A stretch of 64,000 nt of DNA. Source: Alistipes provencensis. GTDB taxonomy: Bacteria; Bacteroidota; Bacteroidia; Bacteroidales; Rikenellaceae. Of the stretch, positions 28,646 through 37,702 are shown piece by piece. The position numbers and the translations under genes are program-made. The stretch lies in assembly GCF_900083545.1 (NCBI RefSeq), contig NZ_LT559262.1:2880302-2944301 (forward strand), read 5' to 3'. The notes below the pieces were generated by a model. That model saw only the letters and a list, made by a program, of their open reading frames with translations, made no database searches and was not told the origin of the DNA. Positions within the stretch are counted from its first letter, which is position 1. Every line of letters begins with the position of its first letter.

Positions 28646-29401
28646 TTACATCCGGAATGAGAATCCGCCCACGAAATTCACGTCCTCCGCCGCGGGGTTC
28701 CAGCCCAGCGACGTGAAGATGCCGAGTTGGAGCGATCCGAGCACGGTCCAGCTCTTCCCGGCGTTCAGGAAGATGTTCTGGACGTAGAAATCGCGGTCGA
28801 TGCCGTAGGTGCCGACGGCGTTCCACGGCACGATGCCGATGCCGGCCTTCATCTCCACGCCCTTTACGGCGAAAGGATACGAGGCTTCGGCATAGGTGGC
28901 GTAGGCACGCTCCCCTTTCGTGTTGACATCGGCGGCGCCGAACAGCACGGTGTTCCACGCCAGCGTGAGGGGTACCTGCTCGCTGATGCGCCATGCGATG
29001 CCCGCCTCGACGCGGTGGGGCGAATCGGCCCCGAAGCGAAAGTAGCTGTGGCTGACCGTACCGCGGTCGCCGGCGCCGCCCTCCCAGTAGAGGTCGGCCA
29101 GCGAGAGGGTCACGGGACCGAGGGTGTAGGCTAACGTCAGGTCCATCTCCTTATAGGAGGTGGCGGCGAAGTCCACTGATCCCCATGTCGTCGCCGAGAA
29201 GTTCCCGGCGGTCATCGTCAGCGTGGGTTGCAGGCTGGCTCCGGCTTCCCAGACGCCGCGCCAGATGTAGCCGCTCACCACATCCGTGCCTCCCGAGAAT
29301 TTCACGCCGCGTTCTTGGGCACAGAGGTCGGCGGTCAGGAAGACCGCCAGTGCGGTCATCAGGATGAATATCCAGCGTTTCATGGTCTTGTCGATTTTCA
29401 T
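28646..29401 (-). CDS. Outer-membrane beta-barrel-like protein of the kdp operon
   Basis: The 251-aa secreted protein has a signal peptide (FILMTALAVFLTADLCAQ) followed by alternating amphipathic beta strands ending in an aromatic residue pair (GGFSFRM), as in small porin-like barrels. It opens with GGTDVVSGYIWRG, which is seen in TorF-type putative porins. It sits between kdpC (4-base gap) and kdpD (2-base gap), so it is clearly part of the operon. A role in moving potassium or another cation across the outer membrane is a reasonable inference but not proven. A second in-frame ATG at 29383 is possible. Confidence 0.75.
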   Translation of the reverse strand: MKIDKTMKRWIFILMTALAVFLTADLCAQERGVKFSGGTDVVSGYIWRGVWEAGASLQPTLTMTAGNFSATTWGSVDFAATSYKEMDLTLAYTLGPVTLSLADLYWEGGAGDRGTVSHSYFRFGADSPHRVEAGIAWRISEQVPLTLAWNTVLFGAADVNTKGERAYATYAEASYPFAVKGVEMKAGIGIVPWNAVGTYGIDRDFYVQNIFLNAGKSWTVLGSLQLGIFTSLGWNPAAEDVNFVGGFSFRM

Positions 29402-29405
29402 GGGT

Positions 29406-29975
29406 TTAGTTTTTACTCATTTCTTCCAGCGCGACGTTCAGGCGCAGGACATTGACTTTTGCCGTTCCGAAGAGTCCCAGCCACGGTTTTTGGGTCTGGG
29501 TGTCGACTAGTCGCTGCACGGCCGCGACGTCCAGTCCGCGGGCTTCGGCCACACGCTGCACCTGAACCTGTGCGCCGCGGGGCGAGATGTCGGGATCGAG
29601 ACCCGAGCCGCTGGCCGTGACCATTTCGGCCGGAACCTCTTCGCGCGAAAGGTAGGGATGCGCCGCGAGGAAATTCTCGATGCGCTGTTCCACCTCGGCG
29701 AGGTATTCGGGGTTGGTCGTGGCCTTGTTGCTGCCGCCGGAGCCGCCGCCGTTGTAGTCCACGGCCGAGGGACGGCCCCAGAAATGGGCGCTGTCCGTGA
29801 AAGACTGCCCCACGTTCGCGGCGCCGACGATCTGTCCGTCGAGCGTCACCACGTCGGCCTTCCCGCCGTTGGGACCTGCGACGGCCGATACGCCGCGCAG
29901 TACGAGCACATAGCCCACGCCGAGCAACAGGCACATTGCCAGCGTTATTTTGAGTGAAATCCAGAGGTTTTTCAT
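29406..29975 (-). CDS. kdpC: Potassium-transporting ATPase subunit C
   Basis: The 189-aa protein has a single N-terminal transmembrane helix (about 8-29) and a periplasmic domain with the family motifs DGQIVGAANVGQSF, FWGRPSA and GSGLDPDISPRGA. KdpC stabilises the KdpA-KdpB complex and affects ATP affinity. It follows kdpB by 15 bases. Length and motifs are typical. Confidence 0.95.
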   Translation of the reverse strand: MKNLWISLKITLAMCLLLGVGYVLVLRGVSAVAGPNGGKADVVTLDGQIVGAANVGQSFTDSAHFWGRPSAVDYNGGGSGGSNKATTNPEYLAEVEQRIENFLAAHPYLSREEVPAEMVTASGSGLDPDISPRGAQVQVQRVAEARGLDVAAVQRLVDTQTQKPWLGLFGTAKVNVLRLNVALEEMSKN

Positions 29976-29990
29976 GGTTGAAGCGATACT

Positions 29991-32033
<2,043 letters not shown>

Positions 32034-32046
32034 GGCGGTAGCTTGT

Positions 32047-33738
32047 TTAGAAAGTCAGGTAATCGGCGATCGGACCCAGTGCCAGTGCGGGAAAGAACGA
32101 GAGGGCCGCGACGATGATGATGACGGCGAAGGTCATCAGCGAGAAGGTGCCCGTGTCGGTGCGGAGTGTTCCGGCGCTCTCGGGAATGCACTTTTTCGAG
32201 GCCAGCAGTCCCGCGATGGCGATCTGCCCCACGATCGGGAAATAGCGGCCCATGATGAGCGCGATGCCCGTCGAGATGTTCCAGAACGGCGTGTTGTCGG
32301 CCAGCCCCTCGAAGCCCGAGCCGTTGTTGGCGGCCGAGGAGGTGTATTCGTAAAGCATCTCGCTCAGTCCGTGGAACGAAGGGTTGTTCAACCACCCTAT
32401 TTCGGGGTTTGCGGCGGCTACGGCGGCCGAGATACCTGTGCCGACGAGGATCAGGAAGGGGTGCATCAGCACGACCAGCGTGGCGATCTTCATCTCGCGC
32501 GCTTCGACCTTCCGGCCGAGGAACTCGGGCGTGCGGCCCACCATCAGTCCGCTGATGAAGACGGCGATGATGAGGAAGGCGAAGTAGTTCATCCACCCCA
32601 CTCCGACGCCGCCGAACCAGCAGTTGATCTGCATGTTGAGCATCTGCATCATGCCGCTCAGCGGAGTCTGCGAGTCGTGCATCGAGTTGACCGAACCGTT
32701 CGAGGTGACGGTCGTCACCATGCCCCACATGGCCGAAGCGGCCGAACCGATGCGGATCTCCTTGCCCTCCATCGAGCCGAGGTCCTGTGTGATGCCCATT
32801 TCGTCGATATTGGGGTTACCGCCCGTCTCCTGCGGAACGGAGACGAAGATACCTGCCGTGAAGGCGAAGAGCATCACGCCGAAGATCCATGCCGCGAGTT
32901 TGCGGCGGCGGGTGTAGAATCCGAAGGCGAAGACCATGGCCATCGGCAGGATCAGGATCGACCAGCATTCGAGGATGTTGGTGAAGGCGTTGGGGTTTTC
33001 GAGCGGGTGCGCCGAGTTGGTGCCGAAGTAGCCGCCGCCGTTGGTGCCCAGCTGTTTGATGGGCACGATGGCTGCCGTGGGGCCCTGCGAGATGACCTGC
33101 TCGGCGCCTTCGAGCGTCGTGAGCGACTGCTTGCCGTCGAAGGACATCGGGGTGCCGTTGACGACCAGCAGGATGCCGACCGCGAGCGACAGCGGCATCA
33201 GGATGCGCGTCACGCTGCGGGTGAGGAAGACCCAGAAGTTGCCGATGGTCTTCGTCGTCTTGCCCGCCAGCGCCTTCATGACGCCGGCCATGGCGGCCAT
33301 GCCGCAGGCGGCGGTGACGAACTGGAAGAGCATGATGACGAACAGTTGGGTGAAGTAGCTCAGGCCCGTCTCGCCGCTGTAATGCTGCAGGTTGCAGTTG
33401 ACCATGAACGAGATGCAGGTGTTGAACGCCAGATCGGGCGACTGTCCCGGATTGCCGTCGGGATTGAGCGGCAGCCAGCCCTGAAAGACGAGCAGCAGCA
33501 TACCCCAGAAGAACCAGAAGAGGTTGACCGTCAGGAGCGCTTTGAGGAACTGTTTCCAGTTCATCTCCTGCGCGGGGTTGATGCCGCAGAACTTATAGAT
33601 ACGACGCTCGACGGGAGCCATGAAATCGAGCCATGTACGCTCGCCGCGGTAGACTTTGGCCATGTAACGTCCCAGCGGATAGCAGAGCGTCACCAGAAGG
33701 GTCCATTGCAGGATGACGCCTAAAATTTCGGTATTCAT
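32047..33738 (-). CDS. kdpA: Potassium-transporting ATPase subunit A
   Basis: The 563-aa membrane protein is the potassium-binding, channel-like subunit of KdpFABC, with about ten transmembrane helices. Selectivity-filter-like loops include [29 protein letters not shown], and [12 protein letters not shown] in the third repeat. It starts 4 bases after kdpF. Intact and typical of the family. Confidence 0.97.
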   Translation of the reverse strand: MNTEILGVILQWTLLVTLCYPLGRYMAKVYRGERTWLDFMAPVERRIYKFCGINPAQEMNWKQFLKALLTVNLFWFFWGMLLLVFQGWLPLNPDGNPGQSPDLAFNTCISFMVNCNLQHYSGETGLSYFTQLFVIMLFQFVTAACGMAAMAGVMKALAGKTTKTIGNFWVFLTRSVTRILMPLSLAVGILLVVNGTPMSFDGKQSLTTLEGAEQVISQGPTAAIVPIKQLGTNGGGYFGTNSAHPLENPNAFTNILECWSILILPMAMVFAFGFYTRRRKLAAWIFGVMLFAFTAGIFVSVPQETGGNPNIDEMGITQDLGSMEGKEIRIGSAASAMWGMVTTVTSNGSVNSMHDSQTPLSGMMQMLNMQINCWFGGVGVGWMNYFAFLIIAVFISGLMVGRTPEFLGRKVEAREMKIATLVVLMHPFLILVGTGISAAVAAANPEIGWLNNPSFHGLSEMLYEYTSSAANNGSGFEGLADNTPFWNISTGIALIMGRYFPIVGQIAIAGLLASKKCIPESAGTLRTDTGTFSLMTFAVIIIVAALSFFPALALGPIADYLTF

Positions 33739-33742
33739 CGAT

Positions 33743-33823
33743 TCAGAATTTTTCGGGTTTTACGAGCACATACATCAGGTAGATGAACCCGGCGATGCTC
33801 AGAATAAGTAGTCCTGTAAACAT
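33743..33823 (-). CDS. kdpF: KdpF, small subunit of the Kdp potassium ATPase
   Basis: This 26-residue ORF encodes one hydrophobic helix followed by a basic tail: MFTGLLILSIAGFIYLMYVL then VKPEKF. The C-terminal pattern V-K-P-E-K-F matches the LLRPEKF ending of E. coli KdpF, and the gene lies 4 bases before kdpA, exactly where kdpF belongs. KdpF stabilises the KdpABC complex. It is too short for most gene finders. Confidence 0.85.
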   Translation of the reverse strand: MFTGLLILSIAGFIYLMYVLVKPEKF

Positions 33824-33828
33824 TTTCT

Positions 33829-33924
33829 TCAGATTTTTTCGAACCAATCCACACATTTGAAATAGAACCCGTAGCATAGTGCGCCGAGGGCGCAGAGCAG
33901 CAGGAACAGTACGATTTCATTCAT
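33829..33924 (-). CDS. 31-aa single-helix membrane peptide at the head of kdp
   Basis: Reads MNEIVLFLLLCALGALCYGF then YFKCVDWFEKI. One predicted transmembrane helix spans about residues 4-21 with a short charged tail. Its ATG overlaps the stop of the upstream 39-aa ORF (ATGA) and its stop is 5 bases before the kdpF ATG, so it is translated within the kdp leader if at all. It does not look like KdpF and I do not recognise it. A further small subunit or regulatory peptide of the potassium pump is an inference. Confidence 0.6.
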   Translation of the reverse strand: MNEIVLFLLLCALGALCYGFYFKCVDWFEKI

Positions 33925-34040
33925 TTTCGCTTCTTTTTTGAGTTAGACATCAATTTTACATAACCGCACAGCATCCGGTCCAGCAGCAACATGGCGCCGC
34001 AAAACAGCGCGATCAGCAGTATGATTATCAGGGTTGCCAT
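33921..34040 (-). CDS. 39-aa single-helix membrane peptide, first ORF of the kdp transcript
   Basis: Starts MATLIIILLIALFCGAMLLL and ends with a strongly basic tail (SNSKKKRK). One transmembrane helix (about 3-21) and a positive-inside tail suggest an N-out or hairpin-anchored peptide. It is the first ORF downstream of the candidate sigma-54 promoter (about 24 bases from the predicted start site) and overlaps the next small ORF by ATGA. No known family is recognised. Confidence 0.55.
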   Translation of the reverse strand: MATLIIILLIALFCGAMLLLDRMLCGYVKLMSNSKKKRK

Positions 34041-34073
34041 GTCGAATCTTCCGTTTGGTTTCGCTCCATAGCA

Positions 34074-34089
34074 TACGAAGGCGGTGCCA
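34074..34089 (-). promoter_or_regulatory. Candidate sigma-54 promoter of the kdp operon
   Basis: The minus strand reads TGGCAC, five bases, then TCGTA, against the consensus TGGCAC-N5-TTGCA. The -24 GG and the -12 G are correctly spaced (GG-N10-G); two of the -12 bases differ. The predicted start site is near 34064. It stands next to a gene for a sigma-54-dependent response regulator, which strengthens the call. Confidence 0.5.
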
Positions 34090-34151
34090 GAACCGGAATT
34101 TACGGGTCAAGTGATTGGTGGATAGGATGTTGCGTTTTTCGGAGGTGTGCC

Positions 34152-34193
34152 AAAAAAGAGGGCCGCCCTATCAAAATGATAAGGCGGCCCTCT
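34152..34193 (-). terminator. Terminator between the response regulator gene and kdp
   Basis: On the minus strand a GAGGGCCGCC/GGCGGCCCTC stem with further inner pairing is followed by six T residues. It separates the constitutive regulator gene from the kdp transcript. Confidence 0.85.
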
Positions 34194-34214
34194 CGGAATG
34201 AGAAGCCGGGGCGG

Positions 34215-35549
34215 TTATTTCACCCCGTAGCTTTCGAGTTTGCGGTAGAGCGTGGCGATGCCGATACCCAGCAGGCGGGCGGCTTCGGCCTTGTTGCCCG
34301 CGGTGTGTTCCAGCACCCGGAGGATGTGGCGGCGTTCGAGGTCTTCGAGCGCCAGCGAATCGGGGGCGGCGGTGCCGGCCGCCGTGTGGAATTCGGGGGC
34401 GAGGCAGTCGACTGTGAGGCTGTTGCCGTCGGCCATGATCATGCTGCGCTCCACGGCGTTGCGCAGTTCGCGGACGTTGCCCGGCCAAGGATGGCGTTCG
34501 AGGGCCGCGATATAGCGGTCGTCGATCGTGTCGATGCGTTTGCCCATCTTGGCGGCGAACTGCGCCGCGAAGAAACGGACGTATTCGGGGATGTCGCCCC
34601 GCCGTTCGCTCAGCGGCGGCAGTTGGATGCGGAAGACCGAGAGCCGGAAGAAGAGGTCCCCGCGGAAACCGCCTGCGGCAATCTCCCGTTCGAGGTCGCG
34701 GTTCGTGGCGGCGATCAGGCGCACGTCGACCCGCGTGGGGCGCGTTTCGCCGACCTTGATGAACTCCCCGCTTTCGAGCACGCGCAGCAGTTTGGCCTGC
34801 AACTCGGCGGGCATCTCCCCTATTTCGTCGAGGAACAGCGTGCCTTTGTCGGCCTCCTCGAAAAGTCCTTTCTTGTCCTTGGTGGCTCCCGTGAAGCTGC
34901 CGGCGCGGTGGCCGAAGAGTTCGCTTTCGAGCAGTTCCTTCGAAAAGGCCGAGCAGTTGACTGCGACGAAAGTCTCCTTGGCCCGCGGGCTGGCGTGGTG
35001 GATGGCTTGGGCGAAAACCTCCTTGCCGGTGCCCGTTTCGCCCGTGAGCAGCACCGAGGTGTCCGTTACGGCGACTTTGCGGGCCAGTTCCACAGCCCGG
35101 CGCAGGGATTCCGAACGGCCGATGATCCGCTCGAACGAGTGCTGTTCGGACAGGGTGTCGTCGATGCGGGCCAGCCGTCGCTGCATCCGGGCCTTTTCGA
35201 CCGCACGGCTCAGCAGGGGCAGGATCTTGTTGTTGTCGTCGCCTTTGGTGATGTAGTCGAAAGCGCCGTTTTTGATGGCCTGCACCCCGTCGGGGATGTT
35301 GCCGTAGGCTGTCAGGAGGATGACCTCGGCCGACGGCGCGGCCTCCTTGATCCGGGCCACCATGTCGACGCCGTTGCCGTCGGGCAGCTTCACGTCGCAC
35401 AGCACCACGTCGGGATCGCAGCGGCGGAGCGCCTTCAGTCCCGAGGTGCAGTCCGCGGCCTCGGTCACGTCGTATCCTTCGAGCGAGATGATCCGGGCCA
35501 GCAGTCCGCGCAGTTGCTCTTCGTCGTCGATAATCAGAATCTTAGCCAT
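34215..35549 (-). CDS. Sigma-54-dependent (NtrC-type) response regulator for kdp
   Basis: The 444-aa protein has a receiver domain with phospho-acceptor Asp 52 (VVLCDVKLPDG), an AAA+ domain with Walker A GETGTGKE (170-177), the sigma-54 contact loop GSFTGA (217-222) and a Fis-type helix-turn-helix at the end (EAARLLGIGIATLYRKL). The contact loop has Ser in place of the usual first Ala. MAKILIIDDEE at 35549 is the natural start. Placed upstream of kdp with a histidine kinase at the operon end, it probably replaces the OmpR-type KdpE (inference). Confidence 0.9.
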   Translation of the reverse strand: MAKILIIDDEEQLRGLLARIISLEGYDVTEAADCTSGLKALRRCDPDVVLCDVKLPDGNGVDMVARIKEAAPSAEVILLTAYGNIPDGVQAIKNGAFDYITKGDDNNKILPLLSRAVEKARMQRRLARIDDTLSEQHSFERIIGRSESLRRAVELARKVAVTDTSVLLTGETGTGKEVFAQAIHHASPRAKETFVAVNCSAFSKELLESELFGHRAGSFTGATKDKKGLFEEADKGTLFLDEIGEMPAELQAKLLRVLESGEFIKVGETRPTRVDVRLIAATNRDLEREIAAGGFRGDLFFRLSVFRIQLPPLSERRGDIPEYVRFFAAQFAAKMGKRIDTIDDRYIAALERHPWPGNVRELRNAVERSMIMADGNSLTVDCLAPEFHTAAGTAAPDSLALEDLERRHILRVLEHTAGNKAEAARLLGIGIATLYRKLESYGVK

Positions 35550-35573
35550 AGTTTTTGCGAGTCGTTCCCGGCA

Positions 35574-35581
35574 CAAAGATA
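35574..35581 (-). promoter_or_regulatory. Candidate -7 element of the response regulator gene
   Basis: The minus strand reads TATCTTTG, matching TAnnTTTG, 25 bases before the ATG. It suggests a housekeeping promoter for the regulator, separate from the sigma-54-type promoter of kdp. Confidence 0.5.
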
Positions 35582-35623
35582 TATCATTTCGGCGGTATCC
35601 GCTATCGCCGGGCTGAAAAACGA

Positions 35624-35670
35624 AAAGAAAAACGGCCGCCTGCGGGTCGTATCCGGTGCAGGCGGCCGTT
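35624..35670 (-). terminator. Terminator after the GH97 gene
   Basis: A 13-bp stem AACGGCCGCCTGC and its complement with a 14-base loop is followed by a T-rich stretch on the minus strand, 18 bases after the GH97 stop. Confidence 0.8.
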
Positions 35671-35687
35671 GGGATGTGCCGTGCGGC

Positions 35688-37685
35688 TTATCGGGCGGGG
35701 GTAAGCGCAGCGGCGAACCCGCCCCCGGGTGCGAGGTGCAGTTTCAGGGGTTCGGAGGCGTCGACGCGGAGCGTTTCGCGCTTGTAATCGCTGGCCTTGC
35801 GGTCGGCGTTCACGCCGTCGCGGAACAACACGGCGTCATAGGCTCCGCCGAGGAACGAGAGGTCGACCTCCACGTCGCGGGGCGTCCAGTCGGTAATGCC
35901 GCCGATGTACCACGTCGTACCCTTGCGGCGTGCTGTCAGGATGTATTCGCCCATCCGTCCGTCGAGGATGCGCGTCTCGTCCCACACGGTGGGGATCGCG
36001 GCGATGAAGTCCGCCGACTCCTTTTCGCGCAGGTAGGCGGTCGGCGAGTCGCACAACATGTTCAGCGGCGAATCCAGCACGACGTAGAGCGCCAGTTGGT
36101 GGCAGCGCGTGCCCTGACTCATCGGTTCCGAATTGCAGGGGTGGTAATTCTTCTTTATGGCATTCCGCATCGCCCCCTGCGTGTAGTCCATCGGGCCTGC
36201 GGCCTGACGGATGAAGGGGATCGTCGCGTCGTATTTCATCTGGTCGACCGTCGGCGGCTGCCATTTCATCTGTTCGAGGCCGTGCACGCCCTCGAAGTTC
36301 AGGACGTTGGGCCATGTGCGGTTCAGGCCCGCGGGTTTGTGGGTGCCGTGCAGGTCGAGGAGCAGTTTGTACTTGGCGGCGGTCTCGGCGGCGCGGTAGT
36401 TGAAGGCGGTCATCTGCTGGTCGTCGCGGTCCATGAAGTCGACCTTGAAACCCTTGACACCCATCTCCGAATAGTGTTTGCAGACCCTCTCCAGATCGCG
36501 ATCGAAAGCCCAGTAACCTGCCCAGAGGATGATGCCCACGCCTTTCTGCCGACCGTAGTCCACGATCTCCTGCAAGTCGATGGCCGGGACCACCTGCATC
36601 AGGTCGGCCTGCTTGTTGACGGCCCACCCCTCGTCGAGGATCACATATTCGATACCCTCCGATGCGGCGAAGTCGATGTAGTATTTATAGGTCGCGGTGT
36701 TGACGCCCGCACGGAAATCCACGCCCGAGAGGTTCCAGTCGTTCCACCATTCCCAAGCCACCTTGCCCGGCTTGATCCATGCGATGTCGTCGAGGCGCGA
36801 CGGTGCGGCCAGCAGGTAGCTCAGGTTGCTCGCGGCGAGGTCGGTGTCCGAACCGACGATCGCCACGCGCCACGGGAACGCACGCGGGGCGTCGACCTTT
36901 GCGATATGGTCTTTCCGTTCCCGGACGAGCATCTGGAGCCGGTTGTGACCGCCCTGCTCCTGCTTTTCCGGATAGGGCGCGAAGACCCCTTTCAGGCCGT
37001 TCTTCGCAGCTCCGGCATTGGTCAGATAGAGCCCCGGATAGTTTTCGAGGTCGGTTTCGGTGATGCAGACCTTCACCCCGTCGCCGGCGTCGACCACCAG
37101 CGGCAGGAACATCAGGCGTCCGGAATTCAGTTCCGAAAGTCGCGCCGTCGTGTAGGTGTTCTCGAACGAGTTGTAGAACTGGTCGTCGAAATCGCCCTCC
37201 TTGCCCCTTGCCACATAGGGAACCGTCGCTTCGAGATCGGCGGGGAAACGGAAGTCCGCCTGCTCGCTCACGATGTTGAACGGCTTTTTGGCGCGGCTGA
37301 CGAAGCGGTAGGCGACGCCGTCGTCATAGGCCCGGAACTCCACCGACCAGTCGCCTTTCATGCGCAGCGTCAGTGCGTTGTAGTGGTCGCGGATCGAGTC
37401 GGCGCGGTAGAACGGCGAAGCGATCATCTTGTCGGCGCTTGTGCGGGTGACGCCCGCCACGCGCGGATCGGCGTCCCACGTCGTGCCGTTGTCCAGCGTC
37501 AGCGAGAGCGGCGAGGTGTCCAGTATCGTTCGGCCGTCGAACGTGACGGCATAGGTCAGCGCGTCGCCCGCGGCGACGGTCGTTTGCAGGCGGCCGTCCG
37601 GAGAGGCCAGCGTATAGGTTTTTTGGGCCTGAACGGAAAAAGTGCAGGCGACGGTGGCTGCAAGCAGCAGAAGCGTTTTTCTCAT
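35688..37685 (-). CDS. Glycoside hydrolase family 97, probable alpha-galactosidase
   Basis: The 665-aa secreted enzyme has a signal peptide (LLLAATVACTFSVQAQ), an N-terminal beta-sandwich, a catalytic (beta/alpha)8 barrel (about 290-560) and a C-terminal beta domain, the GH97 order. Barrel segments include EYVILDEGWAV, GVGIILWAGYW and GVKGFKVDFMDRDDQQ. The Asp in KVDFMD matches the retaining alpha-galactosidase branch of GH97 better than the inverting SusB glucosidase branch, which uses Glu (inference from family knowledge). It is encoded 17 bases after a GH3 enzyme, so the two probably act together on a galactose/glucose-containing glycan in the periplasm. Confidence 0.87.
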   Translation of the reverse strand: MRKTLLLLAATVACTFSVQAQKTYTLASPDGRLQTTVAAGDALTYAVTFDGRTILDTSPLSLTLDNGTTWDADPRVAGVTRTSADKMIASPFYRADSIRDHYNALTLRMKGDWSVEFRAYDDGVAYRFVSRAKKPFNIVSEQADFRFPADLEATVPYVARGKEGDFDDQFYNSFENTYTTARLSELNSGRLMFLPLVVDAGDGVKVCITETDLENYPGLYLTNAGAAKNGLKGVFAPYPEKQEQGGHNRLQMLVRERKDHIAKVDAPRAFPWRVAIVGSDTDLAASNLSYLLAAPSRLDDIAWIKPGKVAWEWWNDWNLSGVDFRAGVNTATYKYYIDFAASEGIEYVILDEGWAVNKQADLMQVVPAIDLQEIVDYGRQKGVGIILWAGYWAFDRDLERVCKHYSEMGVKGFKVDFMDRDDQQMTAFNYRAAETAAKYKLLLDLHGTHKPAGLNRTWPNVLNFEGVHGLEQMKWQPPTVDQMKYDATIPFIRQAAGPMDYTQGAMRNAIKKNYHPCNSEPMSQGTRCHQLALYVVLDSPLNMLCDSPTAYLREKESADFIAAIPTVWDETRILDGRMGEYILTARRKGTTWYIGGITDWTPRDVEVDLSFLGGAYDAVLFRDGVNADRKASDYKRETLRVDASEPLKLHLAPGGGFAAALTPAR

Positions 37686-37702
37686 CGGTATTACTTATAT
37701 GT

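Noticed and set aside
33735..33920. A 61-aa minus-strand ORF between kdpA and the small ORFs
   Set aside because: It overlaps kdpF and the 31-aa ORF in another frame and lacks any hydrophobic helix, unlike the three small ORFs, which fit end to end.
34147..34152. A second TGGCAC on the minus strand near kdp
   Set aside because: It falls at the T run of the response regulator terminator and has no GC at the -12 position, so the site at 34074-34089 is the better sigma-54 candidate.
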